Assembly (NCBI GenBank): GCA_027575805.1
Contig: JANBPU010000018.1
Location: 1 to 64,000, forward strand
Source: Mycoemilia scoparia
Taxonomy: Eukaryota > Kickxellomycota > Kickxellomycetes > Kickxellales > Kickxellaceae
Direction of reading: 5' to 3'
Length of the DNA: 64,000 bases
The notes beneath the pieces are model-generated. The model saw only the letters and a list, made by a program, of their open reading frames with translations. It did not search any database and was not told the DNA's origin. A program made the position numbers and the translations under genes. The first letter of the stretch is position 1; the number at the start of each line of letters is the position of its first letter. Below are positions 1 through 12,570 of the stretch, piece by piece.

Positions 1-3000
1 CGGAAAATTCACTACTACATTGCCTCAGAGAAGGAGCACCAGGCATACCTTCAGGAGAGGGCCAAGGCGCGAAAGGCTGGCGTTGGATCCAGCCAATGTT
101 CGGGATCAGCAGTAACGACCCGGAGGAGGGCTGACAGCGTTTCCAGACAGCAGCAGGCACACAAGCTAAGAAGGATCTCTGGTGGTGGTGACAAGTCGGC
201 AAGCCCTCCTCCGCTATTGGTAAAAAAGGAGCAGCAGCAGCTCGACAATTCCATGATGCCAGGTGATTGCTGCAGTGGCCACGAAGCTGACCAAAATGCT
301 GAGAGTAATAACAGTGACAGTAATAGCGGTGGTGGTGGTTTTTACCAGAAAAGACGCCACAAGTCTCTGCAAAGTTCTTCCTTGATATCACGGCCTGCAG
401 CCCGACGCACATCGCTTATATCATCATCATCATCATCATCATCATCAACAGCTTCCCCTATGGCTAATATTTCCGCAAACAATCAAGAACCTGCACAAGG
501 AAGCAATGGTAGTATATACGGTAAAGCCCAGACGTCACAAGACATCTATGCCCCACCAGCGGGATTTCACGGAGGAAAGTGGGCACCAACGCCCTCCCCA
601 TCTCCTTCTCATGATCAAGCCCAGCCGGAAGACACAGAGTCCCAGAGAATGAATGGGCGTAGTAAGCGGGCAGTGCCTGATTCGCCAGACCAGACACCGC
701 TGCCTCCCCAGCCATCGCCAACGCTAACCGCAAATGGCCATGGGCTCGATTTGGACAAGAGTAACCCACCAAGTGACTATTTGGTCACGCTTGGACCATC
801 ATACAGCGAATTCCATGATGAAATGCTTCAAGCAAGGTTGCTGACGCCAGATCAGGTAAAAACAGGCTGTCTGTACTTATGTGCTTTATATGTTCAAATT
901 TGGCATCTATGCTGACAAGCAATGGCTATATCTGCATAACAGGTCGCAAACTTTTTGGATCCACTCCCAATAGTCGCAAAGGACCCACCACCTCCACCAC
1001 CAATGTCCGTAGACTATCCACTGTGTGCTGGCCCAGTAGTGATTGGTGGTGACGATGATGATGATGATGAGAGAGCCACAAGTGGCGGGTGCAACAACAA
1101 TAGCGAGCTGGACTCCTCCACTTCCACACAGGCCCTTGTGGTTTCAGCTGATGAGGATAATGATATCCTTCATCGGCCAGAGGGCATTTCTCCACAAAGC
1201 TCGACAAGAAGCAGCATCGGGAATTGTGGCTCAGACCGGCAGGACCTGATAGATGGTCTTCTTAACGATGACCTTGAAGAGTGCAAGCCCATGTCGCTCA
1301 AGGAACTGGACTATTTGTGGAACACCTCGGTTGCGAACACCACAAAAAACACTGCGCCGAGTTCACCGCATCATCAGCCTGTATCGGCCCCCACAACAGC
1401 CTGCATAGACAAATTGGGATCAGCAATGAGTGTGCAGTCGCACACAGAGCTTAATCTGGGCTCTAAGCTCACCGAGAAGCTTTTGTCACTCTCATCCAAA
1501 ACTATTGCTGCTGCTGCTGCTGCCAGTAGCAAAATTCCCGAAGTCAGTTCTGAAAAACTTTCTAAAACTTTTGCTAATCAAGGTAAGGTCTGGATGGTGG
1601 GCTCTGCTGGTGTGTAATGGTGTAGTGGATTCTGTTTTGGGTACAGAGAGTTGGTTGTATTATGTTATTCGTATTTTGAAATGTGTGCATTGCTAAACGT
1701 CTCCATAAATTTGTTTTTTGCAAAGTAGCCGCTGGGAGCACACTTCCCAGCAAATCAAAATCTATGCCAATCAGCACTCAGCAAAAGATCAACCATCATT
1801 GCAAGCCAATGCCCAATAGGCCAATTGTATCTAGCAAGCCAGACCCTACTACATTTAGTCAAAGTCCTGGAAGCATCACCAATTCGCGAACTGTCTCTTC
1901 TCTAAAAGTGACTACTTCAGTAACAAAAGACCTCAAGACCCCAAAAATAAGTACTGTAAAGCCAGGTACCGCTCCCGCAACCACTGTCTCTGAGACTACG
2001 ACAGCGAGGCCCATGCCAACAAAGGCTCCAGTGCAAGGTCCAAAGCGGCCTAGTGGGACTTGTTTGGGACAAAATGGCGTCTCCTCTAATACTAACACCA
2101 CTAATACTGCCAATAATTCCTCCGCAGTTGGGGTAAAAAGAGAAGTTAACAACAAACGCCCTATGGTAAAAACAACCACAGTGCCAACAACACAAACTTC
2201 AATGCCAAAAACAACACCAACAGCAGCAGGGCCTTTGAAGCCATCTACATTCACCAAACCAGCACAAGGGATGGTTCGAAAAGTGAATTCTGATATGGGG
2301 CTATTAAAGAAGATGGGACCAGCAAACCCACTCAGCCGGACTGCGTCAGCAACACCATCGTCAACCGCCAGCTCATCCCCTGCACCACCACCTAATCAAT
2401 TTGACGTAGCCAAGCTGTTTCCAGACATTGACTCGCAATCGATTGTAACTACAAAGACAAACATCTCGCCCTGCATTATCCTTACAATAGTCGAGACTGT
2501 CCCTGTATATATGACAGTCTTGACAGTTACAGAGCCCTCACCTACAGACCCAACCAAAAAAGTGGTCCACCAACATAGATTGTTGCGCCTGGTAGAAACA
2601 GGCTATGTCAACGCGTCGTCGCTTTTATCTGCTGGCGGGATTGTTACTGAGGGGGAGCGCAATATAGTGCTAAGTCTGGAGGTTGGCCGTTTCAAATGGA
2701 GGCGGGCTAAGAGCAAGCTCAACGGGACATGGATACCACTGCCTCGTGCTCGTGCATTGGCAGCAACCTGCTCGCTCAACCACAGGCTAGGCCCATTCCT
2801 CAATGACAACCTTGAATCATACTACCCATCTCCCCTGCCTACCGAGTTCATCCGACACCTTATTATACCATTCTTTTCTCTTCCACCTGGAGGAACCAAT
2901 AAGTCAAAATCACCGCCTGTTGGAGCTGCATCTTTACCACCAACTTCCAATTCAGCTGCATTAGCAACTGTAGGAAATACAAAACCGCTGCAAAGGCCGC

Positions 3001-4502
3001 AAGGCCAAAATCAGTCCAAACCTATTCTGAATAATCAGATGTCAGCTACTGTTGCTGCTCACAAACGCAATACAAACACACCACCACCTCCTCCCCCTGC
3101 TATACCAAGGCCAGGACCCAAGGGATCAATTACAATTGGTATTCCCACCCTGACTAATGGTAAGAAAAGAATGCCAGCAAAATGTGGGCAAATTGTCAAC
3201 AGTAACAGCCAGGTAAAAAAGTCTCAGGTCCCACAGTCGTTGAAAATCAACAGCATTCGGAATTCTCCAATTTTGGGTAGGTCACTTAGCTTTGGATCCT
3301 CAGCACGTAGCATTCCATCTCCGTCCATTATTCAGTCGCTAAGACAGAACAACCACATGCCATTATCGCCTAGCATGGGGAGCCCTAGAGCCCCAACAGA
3401 TGATCAAATGGTAAAGTTGTTGATACAACTTCTGGGTCAAGATAGTCCAATGTTTGGTGTGGAAGAACAGCAAAAGCAGCACATACTTAATGAATTTAGT
3501 GGATATGGTGGTGCATCTATATCCAAGGGTGTGGTTGACTCGTTAGCTGGTGCTCAGAAATTATCAGATAAGAGTAACAGAAATATCAGAATGGATAATG
3601 ATGAAGGGCTTCTGGATGTTAATGGAATCTCAGGATCCTTTTCTATGACATTTTCACTATCGTCTATGCCTTTAGACCTCCAACCTATATTTGCTGATTT
3701 GATTGAACAAACTTCATCAGCTCAGATGGACAGTTTTGAAGCCGGAGAAAAGCTAAAAGATTTGGATATCAGTAAGGTCGAAATGAAGAAGAGTGACAAT
3801 ACAAAGCCATCTAAGCAAGATAAGTCAATAAATGATTCTGAACCCAACACAACCAACTCATCCACCAAAACTTCAAAGGATAAGAGTCAGGGTAATCATG
3901 ACAAAATGGACATTGAGGACATGCTGACGACAGCGAACAAATCACCAAGCAAGAGCAACAAGGTGGGAACAGCGGCTGCAAATTCAGTTGTCAGTACAAG
4001 AATAACGCAAGCTATGGAGAATCTTGGGCTTTCTGGGGTGGCAAGATCTAACCTATTATTAAAGCTCAAAGCAGCCATGACATCTGCAGATATAAATAAA
4101 AGGTATCGACAGCAGATCGTCTCACCATTGTCGCTAGAATACAATACCCAAAGAATAATCGACACAATAAAACGAGGTAGTATTAGAGCTCGTGTAGGTA
4201 GCAGCAATGATGATGCTTCCTCCAAAAATGCAAAGGGCATAAAGAGATCACTGCCAATCGAGTTTGAAGATTATTTGGGTGTTGCATCTAAATTGAGAAA
4301 TTCTGAGGTAAAGGCCAAAAAGTCCAGAATGACTAGATCAGCCCAGTCAACTCCATTGCTATCAGCTACAAAAGTAACAAGATCGATGGTATCGGGTAGT
4401 GGAAATCTATCTGAGAGGTATCCTAGTGATTTGACTGCACTGTTAGACGAATGTGACGATGACAAAGAAGAAGAGGACATTGAAGTAGATATCCTGTCAT
4501 GA
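1..4502 (+). CDS. Large low-complexity protein with APSES/KilA-N-like DNA-binding domain (5' end outside window)
   Basis: The frame is open from base 1, so the start lies upstream. Exons are <1..855, 943..1582 and 1726..4502, giving at least 1424 residues with phase kept at both introns. Most of the protein is Ser/Thr/Pro/Asn-rich, with poly-Ser (TCA repeat near 422-450), poly-Asp (1053-1070) and poly-Ala (1507-1530) runs. One compact region, about 2480-2820, looks folded. It contains GYVNASSLL, then GTWIPLPRARALA, then LGPFLND, which is the diagnostic layout of the APSES/KilA-N domain of StuA, Mbp1 and Xbp1 (W-I-P-L plus following helix). The C-terminus is acidic (DECDDDKEEEDIEVD). I infer a nuclear DNA-binding regulator. 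The family call rests on the short core only, and the N-terminal part is unrecognised. No ankyrin repeats, as in Mbp1/Swi4, are visible. Confidence 0.7.
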
Positions 4503-4786
4503 CCATAACAAGATGTCATCACATCAACAATTAATTTTATCTTTTATTTTTATTTTACTATTTCTTAGTACTTTTATTTCTGTTTATTGTACAGAAATCT
4601 TCCCAATCATCATGACACAACATATACCTCAGGCATATGCCTCCATTCTAGATTAAACCTATATAAAGTAACTAACTTTTTATAGCTAACTTTTCATTAT
4701 TATAATTATTATTTTAAAATCATATTTATTTTTAAATTAATCTGTTATAATGTACTTGACAATACTTATAAGTGTGTTATCAATAG

Positions 4787-5440
4787 ATATCACACATCCT
4801 TGGAAACTCTGATACCAATAACACCATTAATCCTCTAAGTCTATCTGGGGTCAACAGCAGCAGCAGTAACAGTAGTAGCGTTGGCAAAATTCCCAAACCA
4901 TTGCCGAAAAACAAGTTCAGTAGCAGTCCCAACAGAATTGTGAGTAACAGAAGTGGTAATAGTGGCATTAGTCTACCTAAGAAGATCACCTCAAAGGTAA
5001 AGGGTAGAATTGTCAATGTAAATAGCTCTGGTGTCGTCATTCAGTCAGGAAAAGCAGGACTTTTAAAGAAGAGTAGTAGTAGTAGCAGTACTACTACAAG
5101 TATGTCTAACCATAAAAACCCTACTTCTACACCATCCAGAAATCTGAACAGCTCAGTAAAAAAAATAATAATAATTTGGCAAAAGACTTGAAGTCACAAA
5201 CTTTGTCATTGACAGAGAAACCCAAGTCAAGACCTGAAAATCTATCTCAAGTATCCAAATTGTCCATGCCTTTGACTACTAGAAGCACTACCACTACCAC
5301 AGTAATCAAGAAGCTGAAGCAATATCAATCTGCAGATATTAATTTAACGCCTGGTTCCAACAGTAATGAAAATGATAACGATAATGATGAGATGGTTGAT
5401 ATAGGGGGGTGGGGTCTGATGGAGATGATGATCTTTGCTA
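4787..5440 (+). pseudogene. Decayed low-complexity coding-like stretch with two homopolymer frame breaks
   Basis: From 4787 the frame is open and Ser/Asn/Lys-rich (for example GKIPKPLPKNK) with codon use like the gene upstream, but no ATG begins it. An A8 run near 5160 shifts the sense frame by one (continuing as KNNNNLAKDL), and a G6 run near 5405 shifts it again into an acidic tail (GSDGDDDLC) that ends in TAA. The acidic end resembles in style the C-terminus of the protein ending at 4502. It could be a relic of a tandem partial duplication, a broken separate gene, or a real gene carrying two homopolymer sequencing errors. Confidence 0.35.
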
Positions 5441-5698
5441 AAAAGAAGCGACCTGTCATATTATACTCTACCTTCTTGACGAGTTTATTTATGCATGTAA
5501 TTATATTAAAGTAGCAGGAGCATTGTAATGACGGTGCTCAAAGCTCTATTTTATTGCTCCCAAATTTTCATTTTGATTTATTACACATATATCTATATCT
5601 AGTTATATCACACTGCTATTTTATTTTTTTGAAATGTAATTTATATCTCTTTTCTACATATATCTTTTTCAGCTAATTTTATGACTCGACTAATATTT

Positions 5699-5812
5699 GG
5701 GTAGCTATTTTTGAAGGGTGGCCATATGCTAATAAATGGTGATCGCTCATTTGGCTGTAGTTCCCCCTTTAATCGCTGGCCACCAAAAATCACCCTTCGA
5801 AAATTTTGATCC
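5699..5812 (+). repeat. MITE-like element, copy 1
   Basis: About 114 bp with terminal inverted repeats. The left end is GGGTAGCTATTTTTGAAGGG, and the right end is the reverse complement of the same pattern (CCCTTCGAAAATTTTGATCC). It is flanked by AT-rich TATT/ATAT. The interior matches copies at 16.8, 27.9, 41.5, 52.9 and 60.3 kb (ATTTGGCTG and TGGCCACCAAAA blocks). It lies just downstream of the Maf gene 3' end. No coding capacity. Confidence 0.8.
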
Positions 5813-5973
5813 ATATATATATTGCCTTTGTTTACTTTGTAGATATCTCTCGTTCCCAGTTGATCAAGAATTGGATATATTTTGGAAGTGGGAAACCGAT
5901 CTATTTTGAATCAGTAAAACATTAATATAAATCTGTATAATTGATAACAATCGTATAAGCTACAATTGCTTCA

Positions 5974-6929
5974 TCATAAGCACACGGGAATGAATGAATT
6001 GATACTTGCAATATTGTAATAATCTCCGTGAATGGCTTTAGGAAGGAAGTATCCCTGTCCTTGGTAGCCATAGGCTCCTGCTTTGTCACTAAAAGTCAGA
6101 AATATCGCAATAATTTCATATTAGAAAAAGAATTAGCAGTTTATAGGTATATGGATTCTAGGGGATTATAGACACTGTCTGTACTTACAGTGGATCTCCA
6201 GTCTCGGCATATGATTCGAGGATTGAGGTATCAAATTCATAACACTCTACACCAGTTTCGTCGGAGAAAGCGTGATACTGTGGCTCCTTGTCTGAGTCAA
6301 GGTCGTCAATGATGATTGAAACACCAGAGTACACAGAGTGTCTTCCACCATTGAGAGATTGAAGCATAGCTACAGCCTTGGATTTATCTTCGGGCTTTTC
6401 CAGAATCTTGTTTTCGTTGGTTACGACAGTATCTGCGGCCACAATGAAGTACTTTTTCCCAGGTTCTCCGGTCTAGAGAATTGGAAATCAAGCATTGTTT
6501 ATCAGGTAAAATCATAGATTTCAAAAAGCACATAATGGGTGACTAGCCAGCAACCCATTTTTGAAACAAGCAGAGATGCACATACCTCCTTGAGCTTCTT
6601 ATAAACACCTTTTGCCTTTTCCGATGCAGTAGCAACAACATAGTCTGCCGGAGATTCGAACGATGCCTTGTCCAGGTTTTCTGGGAAATCGCTCACGACA
6701 ATGGAGTATGGCAGACCCTATTTCATTATTATGCGTATGTTAAAATAAACAAGTCACAATATAAGTTTATAATATAAACCAAATACATAAATGATGGGGG
6801 CACACTTACAATGTTGTCGAATATTCCTTTGCGACGGGGAGATGAGGATGCAAGTATCAACGTGTAATTCTCTCTGATCCTTGCAAAGGCTGGTATGTTC
6901 AAGCGGGAAACAGTTCTGGGGGCCGACAT
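5974..6929 (-). CDS. Maf/ASMTL-family nucleotide pyrophosphatase
   Basis: Exons on the minus strand are 6929..6810, 6717..6586, 6472..6189 and 6088..5974, giving 216 residues. The Maf family hydrolyses the alpha-beta bond of (modified) nucleoside triphosphates, acting as a house-cleaning enzyme. The family signature LILASSSPRRK lies at about residues 24-34 with its basic substrate-binding residues. FIVAADTVV holds the catalytic Asp, and the C-terminal GDPLDKAGAYGYQGQG block is intact. The last of these is recovered only by splicing the 6189|6088 intron; reading through it meets a stop after GDPL. Length and motif order match the family. Maf proteins act in the cytosol. The start is the first ATG, directly before a polar leader. 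Confidence in the family is high; exact nucleotide preference cannot be read. Confidence 0.93.
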
Positions 6930-7556
6930 TATTATTACAACAGGTATTGGAGAAACAAGGAAAAGGTGTATAAAACTATTATGGATCCAAGGGACTTGAG
7001 AACAGTTCCTGCTATTTATTCTAGGAAAAGTATTGCGGTAACAATCTGGGAGACTGCTTTCACAATGAACCTAGCATGTAACAGCCAATATAAATTCATG
7101 GTGGTTTTATGGGATTACTAATGTGATAAGTTTTTGTTGGACACTGTTAAGCTGTACCGCAATTTTGAAGGCCTGAGGAGGGAGGGTGCGTTAACAAGGT
7201 TGCTTGTTTCTAAAAGGCGCTATCAAGAATAAAAACAAAAATATGACACATAATGATGATGTTGGCAGATTCCCATCAGTGTGTGTTGCCTTATTGTCTA
7301 GAAACTACATTTACATGCTCCACAGAACTATTAGAATTGCGCGTATATATTAATCGAGATTGTAGGTGCAAAATATATACTGTCAACAAATAGGTATGGA
7401 TCAGGATATTAATCTTGGTACAGTAAGGAGGGGGAAAAACCAAAATAATTGCATACTAAATCAAAAGGCTTTGAGTTCTTGATGCAGACACATGTAGTGC
7501 TAACAAAAGTTACTTTCAGGAGTTTAGACTATAGGTGTTTATAATTGCATACACGG
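6930..7556. other. Intergenic, between two minus-strand genes
   Basis: This 627-bp stretch lies upstream of the Maf start and downstream of the LENG8/THP3 stop. It is AT-rich with no open frame that looks coding and no recognised repeat. It presumably holds the Maf promoter and the 3' UTR of the neighbour. Confidence 0.6.
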
Positions 7557-10500
7557 CTAGTATTTTTGGCCTTTGATGTCCACCTTGTCTAGCTTGAGAG
7601 ATGCTCTATGGAAAGCAGGGAAGGACTCTTGGGTTTTGATGTACGTCTCTTCAAGGGTAGTAAAGAGAGCGCCCTTATTCCGCAAGAACTCTAGACACTC
7701 ATCAGGAGAATCGAAGGCAAGTTCATCACACAGAAAGTCAATTGAAATATGAGGCCTGTAGCTATAAAATGGTAATCATGACATTGGATTAGAGCTGAGT
7801 GCTAAAGCTATAGGAGCCAACAAGAGATGTATATAGTACACATGTAGAAAATAGACACTTACGCTTTGCAAATCATTTTGAGGGCATTACAGCGCTCACG
7901 CTCTAAAAATAAATCAAGGATGAACCCTCCCATGTTTGGTGTTTCAGTATAGAGCTTAAAAAAGCAGTGGTAGTTTTGGGTGGCAACTGATGTCCGAACT
8001 TTCAGAGCATGCGACACTGCTGGGTTCTTTTTCGCCTCATCAGTCAATGTATTCAGGGTAGTGTTGATATCTAGAAAGTATAAACGTTCAAGATGTTTGT
8101 ATTCTTCATACTCAAGATGGATTTGTTGCGCTAATTAGTAGCTATTTATCATGATCTCCATGCTTACCTGAACTGTTTTTTGTATAAACATAGTAAAGAA
8201 TAAGGTATGCCAAAAATTCATTCTGGCAACCAGGGATATTTTGTGCATACAGGCGTTTGAGCTGAGTTTGGCACTGATTATACTCACCAACATCTCCCTA
8301 ATTCGATAGCAATATAGTGTTAATATTGAATTGAACAATTACTTTTGTAGTCATATGGAGGTAGTTACTAATGAAGGACTAAATTGATATTATCAATGAT
8401 AATATAGGCAGGCCGGCATGCAAGTTGAAACTGGCCTACTAGTAAAACTTAGTAGCCCTTCAAAAATAATCATGCATACGAATGGCATTGCACTTACGAC
8501 TTCGAGGGCAATTCTGGCATGAGTCTCATAAACCTTTACAGTAAAATCATTTGTAATGTGTTGTATCTAAGGTTGTTGAGAACCAAGAAGTATTGTTAAT
8601 GGAATGGCATTTTGTGTGTGACATATATGGCTTGCAAGAAACAAAGTACAGGGGCTTACAACTAGATCCTGGCGGAGTGACTTGAGTTGGTCGCATATGT
8701 AGGTATAATTGGAATCCTGTATCCATTTTGTCTGGAGAAATTCATATGCCTTCTTGAGGATATGCAATGGGCGCACTGTTGATGGATCTGGTGCCTAGTT
8801 TGGATTAAATTTCAAAAGTTGTGCGTTAAAACTCTGCCTGTGAATTATGCATGGGCTTCAAAAGCTATTGCTTACTGATGTCAGCCTAAGGTATCCCTTT
8901 TCCAATTTTGTGCATGTTCCTTTAACTGGCTGTGCAATATCCCTATCAGAGTCCAAATTTCCCTGAAGGGGGGATGGCTTTGGCTTTTGTGTACTATTTC
9001 TAAATCGCTCAAGCCTCATCTCTCTTCGTCTCCTTTCTTCTGGAGTATCATCTATATTAAACACGGACAAATCGGTCGGTCTTGATGGTTCGGAAACTAA
9101 TCTATACAACAGCAACATTCAAAAATGTTAAACCAGGTTAAATGATATTACCAGTTCATAGGCTAGAAACACTGATGCATAATACATACTCGTCTTTCTC
9201 AAGAGGACCTGTCTTTGTACAAGCTCTATACCAAATATTAAACATGATCAATATAAATCCTTATAATATATGTACAGTCAAACTTTATTTCATGTCAGAT
9301 ATAATGGGTTTCAAGAAACAGCATGACGATTTACAAAGGGTCCTCTTCTATGACAAATGATTCACCCAATGCCAACTTGAGTTCAATCTAAACTTGAATA
9401 AGGCCATATATTTTAACACTTACTTTGGTAGTGGTCTTGCATCCCAGTCGATTATTTGAATCTTTTTGTTTGTAAATGCTGATGATATTATTTGTTTTAG
9501 CTGAGTATCCAAAGCCACTGTATTTTTCCTACTACAGGCTGCATACGACCGAAATACAAATTGCCTATTTTAGAACATAGTTAAGCTCCTTCAGTTAGAG
9601 AGACCAGAAATGTAATATTAAAAAATAAGGGTCAAACCAGGCTTACTTTAAAGAATTTGGCCATGGCGCGTTTTGGTTTTTTATACTCGATTTAAGCGCA
9701 CTACACAAAACTTGAATGTATTAGATGTCCAATAATCACATGTAGATTAAATATCAATATTGCTATCTAAAAAACTTACTTGAATCGGCCATGATATTTA
9801 GCGGTATCAACCTTATCATTTTTTATTTTAGGCCTACTGCTTTCTGATACAATAGGACTCCACTTTGAGCTGGTAGCAGATTTGGTCTCTAACTTAACTT
9901 TTGTGTATGCTGGTTCGTAATTTGCTAGGAACCATCATAAAAATAAATTATAAGGTGTTCTAAATATACAGCTTATTTGTGGATTAGATAAAATATAGTG
10001 ATCCAATACTTACTACTACCTGCTATTTCAGCAAAGGTCCTATATCATGAAGCGCTTGGATTTTTAGTTGCCGAAGATTAAAGCCTATTTACTTGCTTTG
10101 TATGAGTATATAGACGCCCGTATTTACCTTGCATTTTTCTTTTTTGATTGTATTTGAAGAGGTTCTGGATTAACATCATCACCGTCGATCTCCATATCCA
10201 TCGAACCGCTAGAATGGGCTGGGCTTGGAGTACGATTCCGAGTTTTAGACTGAGTATATAGATTTGGCTCATTATATTTACTTCCTGGAAGCCCTGGCAC
10301 AGCAGGGCTGTCTGACATTTGAAAACCACCGCCAATTGATTTGGATGTCCCCATATATCCAGGAGAATTTGGATTGCTGGACTGAGCCATATTTTTAGCA
10401 TGTAATGTATTACCCTTGACGTTATACAGTGATTGCAAGTCCAGATTGTTCCAGTATTGATTTGGATAGCCTAACAAGATAGAGATAAAGTTCATGTTTA

Positions 10501-10832
10501 TTGTATTGTTAGCCTATTTTGACCATTCCAAGTACTTATAATACAATATGGGAATTGGTGTAATTATCTGGTGCGAAAATATGTATTCTTACTCTGTGGG
10601 GCTACGCTGCTTGATGCAGGATCTGTATAATAACTATAATTGTGGTTATAAAATGAACTCGCCTTCTCCCAATCTTTCTGCTGTTTTGTCTCGTCAGCTT
10701 TTTGACCATTCTCTTTCAGTTTCCTACATTCAATTATATTTGGAGTATTGTATCTACTTAGTTACTCTGGAAACAGCCTTCATTATAAAATATTGCTTCG
10801 CCTTAAACATACCACCCATTGTATGAGCTCAT
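7557..10832 (-). CDS. LENG8/THP3-family SAC3/GANP-domain protein
   Basis: Thirteen exons rebuild 610 residues: 10832..10813, 10723..10593, 10470..10128, 10039..10014, 9924..9780, 9700..9647, 9564..9424, 9101..8876, 8794..8660, 8566..8498, 8297..8168, 8070..7863, 7761..7557; every junction keeps phase. The N-terminus is Tyr/Asn-rich. WPNSLKQFV precedes a linker and then the SAC3/GANP region: [51 protein letters not shown] and [19 protein letters not shown]. Human LENG8 and yeast Thp3 belong to this group, which with a Csn12-like partner is linked to transcription elongation and mRNA splicing/export; that role is family knowledge. The first two exons (20 and 131 nt) were found by phase and by the W..K leader; an ATG at 10495 would otherwise be taken as start. 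The intron between 8566 and 8297 contains a repeat fragment. Confidence 0.92.
8430..8476 (+). repeat. MITE-like element, truncated copy
   Basis: TACTAGTAAAACTT followed by AGCCCTTCAAAAATAATCAT matches the right end of the copy at 52.9 kb and the terminal repeat of the family. Only one end is preserved. It lies inside an intron of the LENG8/THP3 gene. Confidence 0.5.
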
Positions 10833-11072
10833 TGCTAAATTAATAATTCTCTCGGCAGTTCGGATTGTTGACTCTGTATTTTTAGAAGGAATATGGTAGG
10901 AAAAGCAGCGTTTTAGTTATACCAGTCAGCGCCTGTTCATCAAATGACACTATTCTGTATAATAGCCCACATGGGTGTTGATTTAATATAATCAGTAAAT
11001 CAGGATCTAAACAGAAAAAGTTACAGACAATTTACTCTAAGAGATATCACCTTTTGCCTCTGTTCTTTTGAA

Positions 11073-12435
11073 ATGTTTAAATCCCTTCGACCAATTGCCA
11101 CAAGCCTAACCGCACGAAGACTAAGTCTTGTTCCTTTGACTAGAGGTACGAAATGTTTGAGAACTAGCAAATTTGAATGAGGATCTTTGACTCTTGATTG
11201 ACAGTCTTGCTTAAACTTATAGCCCAACCCTTTTCATGCTCTGCTAAAAGTCAAGATAAAGACACAGTTCAGAATAACCAGACTCCATCAGGAAACCCTG
11301 CTCTTTTGGCAAGACTTGGGTTGGAGTTCAGCGACCCTGATCTCCTATCTCAGGTCCTCACACACAAGTCTTACGATCACGCCCGTGTTCCTACTAATGA
11401 ACGCTTAGAATGGCTTGGTAAGATATTTCCCCAAACGCATCGATGTAAAATGAAATATCCATATACACGTATTTGTATTTATCTCTATTTTTAATTAAAA
11501 ACTACAAAGGTCGCAAGGTTCTAGACTTGTATGTAACCGAGTTCCTGGATGTCAAGTACCCCAATATTCATGTCGATGCCCTAAGTGACCTACGTGCAAT
11601 TAACTTTGGAGTCGTGGCCCTAAGTAACCTTGGAAAATATCTCGGCATCCAGCACCTTGTGAAATGGAAACCTGCATCTGTACGCTATCAATTCAAATCA
11701 ACTTCATTGTTTTGATACACTGCTTCTATCAAACTAACTTTACCTAATAACAATTCTTAGAATGTACCCAACGCAACAGTCGGTCAAACAAAAGTCGTAG
11801 CCAAGGCAGTCCTCGCTTTGATTGGCGCCATATATCGTGACAACGGAAGCATCGAGGCCAAGAAATTTATACACCAATACCTTCTCAGCCGCCCAATTGA
11901 TGTATCTGTAGCACTCAAACTTGACCAGCCAAAGCGCCTCTTGGTAGCCCTGACTAAACGCAAGGAAATGGAACGCCCCGTTTCAAGGTAAATATGGTCA
12001 CAAATACCTCGAAAGTTCAAGCTATTAGTTAGCTAACTCAAGTCTAAAATTGTAACTGTGTTTGTTGAATTCTCAATAGACTTCTTAAAGAGACTGGTAG
12101 ATTCACAAACTCCCCTGTCTTTATTGTGGGCGTTTTCTCTGGAACAAAAAAGATTGGCGAAGGTAAGTCTACATTATCCGGTCAAAAGCTCAGCATCTTC
12201 GGGCATAGCCACTTTGCAGACAAAGAGCAAAAACTGATCTCACAATAAAAATTCTGTTATAGGATTTGGGAGTTCTTTGAAAATGGCAGAGTTTAGAGCT
12301 GCTAAAGATGCCCTCATCAAGTACTACACTCGCGAGGTTAAGGACATCAGCCTTCCATCTGATGCCGAGCATGAAGGTGATGAAGATATCACATTCTTCC
12401 CACAAAAGGTCGGAGATACTCCCGCATATCTTTAG
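11073..12435 (+). CDS. Mitochondrial large-subunit ribosomal protein mL44 (RNase III-like fold)
   Basis: Exons are 11073..11145, 11223..11417, 11510..11679, 11761..11987, 12080..12162 and 12263..12435, giving 306 residues. The first exon encodes a basic, Arg-rich mitochondrial presequence (MFKSLRPIATSLTARRLSLV). The RNase III-like domain follows with LLSQVLTHKSYDHAR and NERLEWLGRKVLDLYV, then a C-terminal dsRNA-binding region (FIVGVFSGTKKIGEGFGSS). The acidic catalytic residues of true RNase III (ERLEFLGDAVL) are replaced here by EWLGRKVL, as in mL44/yeast Mrpl3. It should therefore be structural in the mitoribosome rather than a nuclease. It is divergent from LENG8/THP3 (240 bp between starts) and convergent with TAF6. 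Confidence 0.94.
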
Positions 12436-12570
12436 AGAATATATTTATACCCAAAACACTGTCCGCCTCAGAGTAGAGATGCTATGTCAATTATTTTTAG
12501 TGCCCTTTCTTTTATGAACAAAGAGTATACTTAAATTACATTCCTCAACAATAAGACAAAACTGAACTAA

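Noticed and set aside
10124..10495. ATG at 10495 as the start of LENG8/THP3
   Set aside because: An acceptor at 10471 joins in phase to two upstream exons with the family's N-terminal Tyr-rich style and an ATG at 10832.
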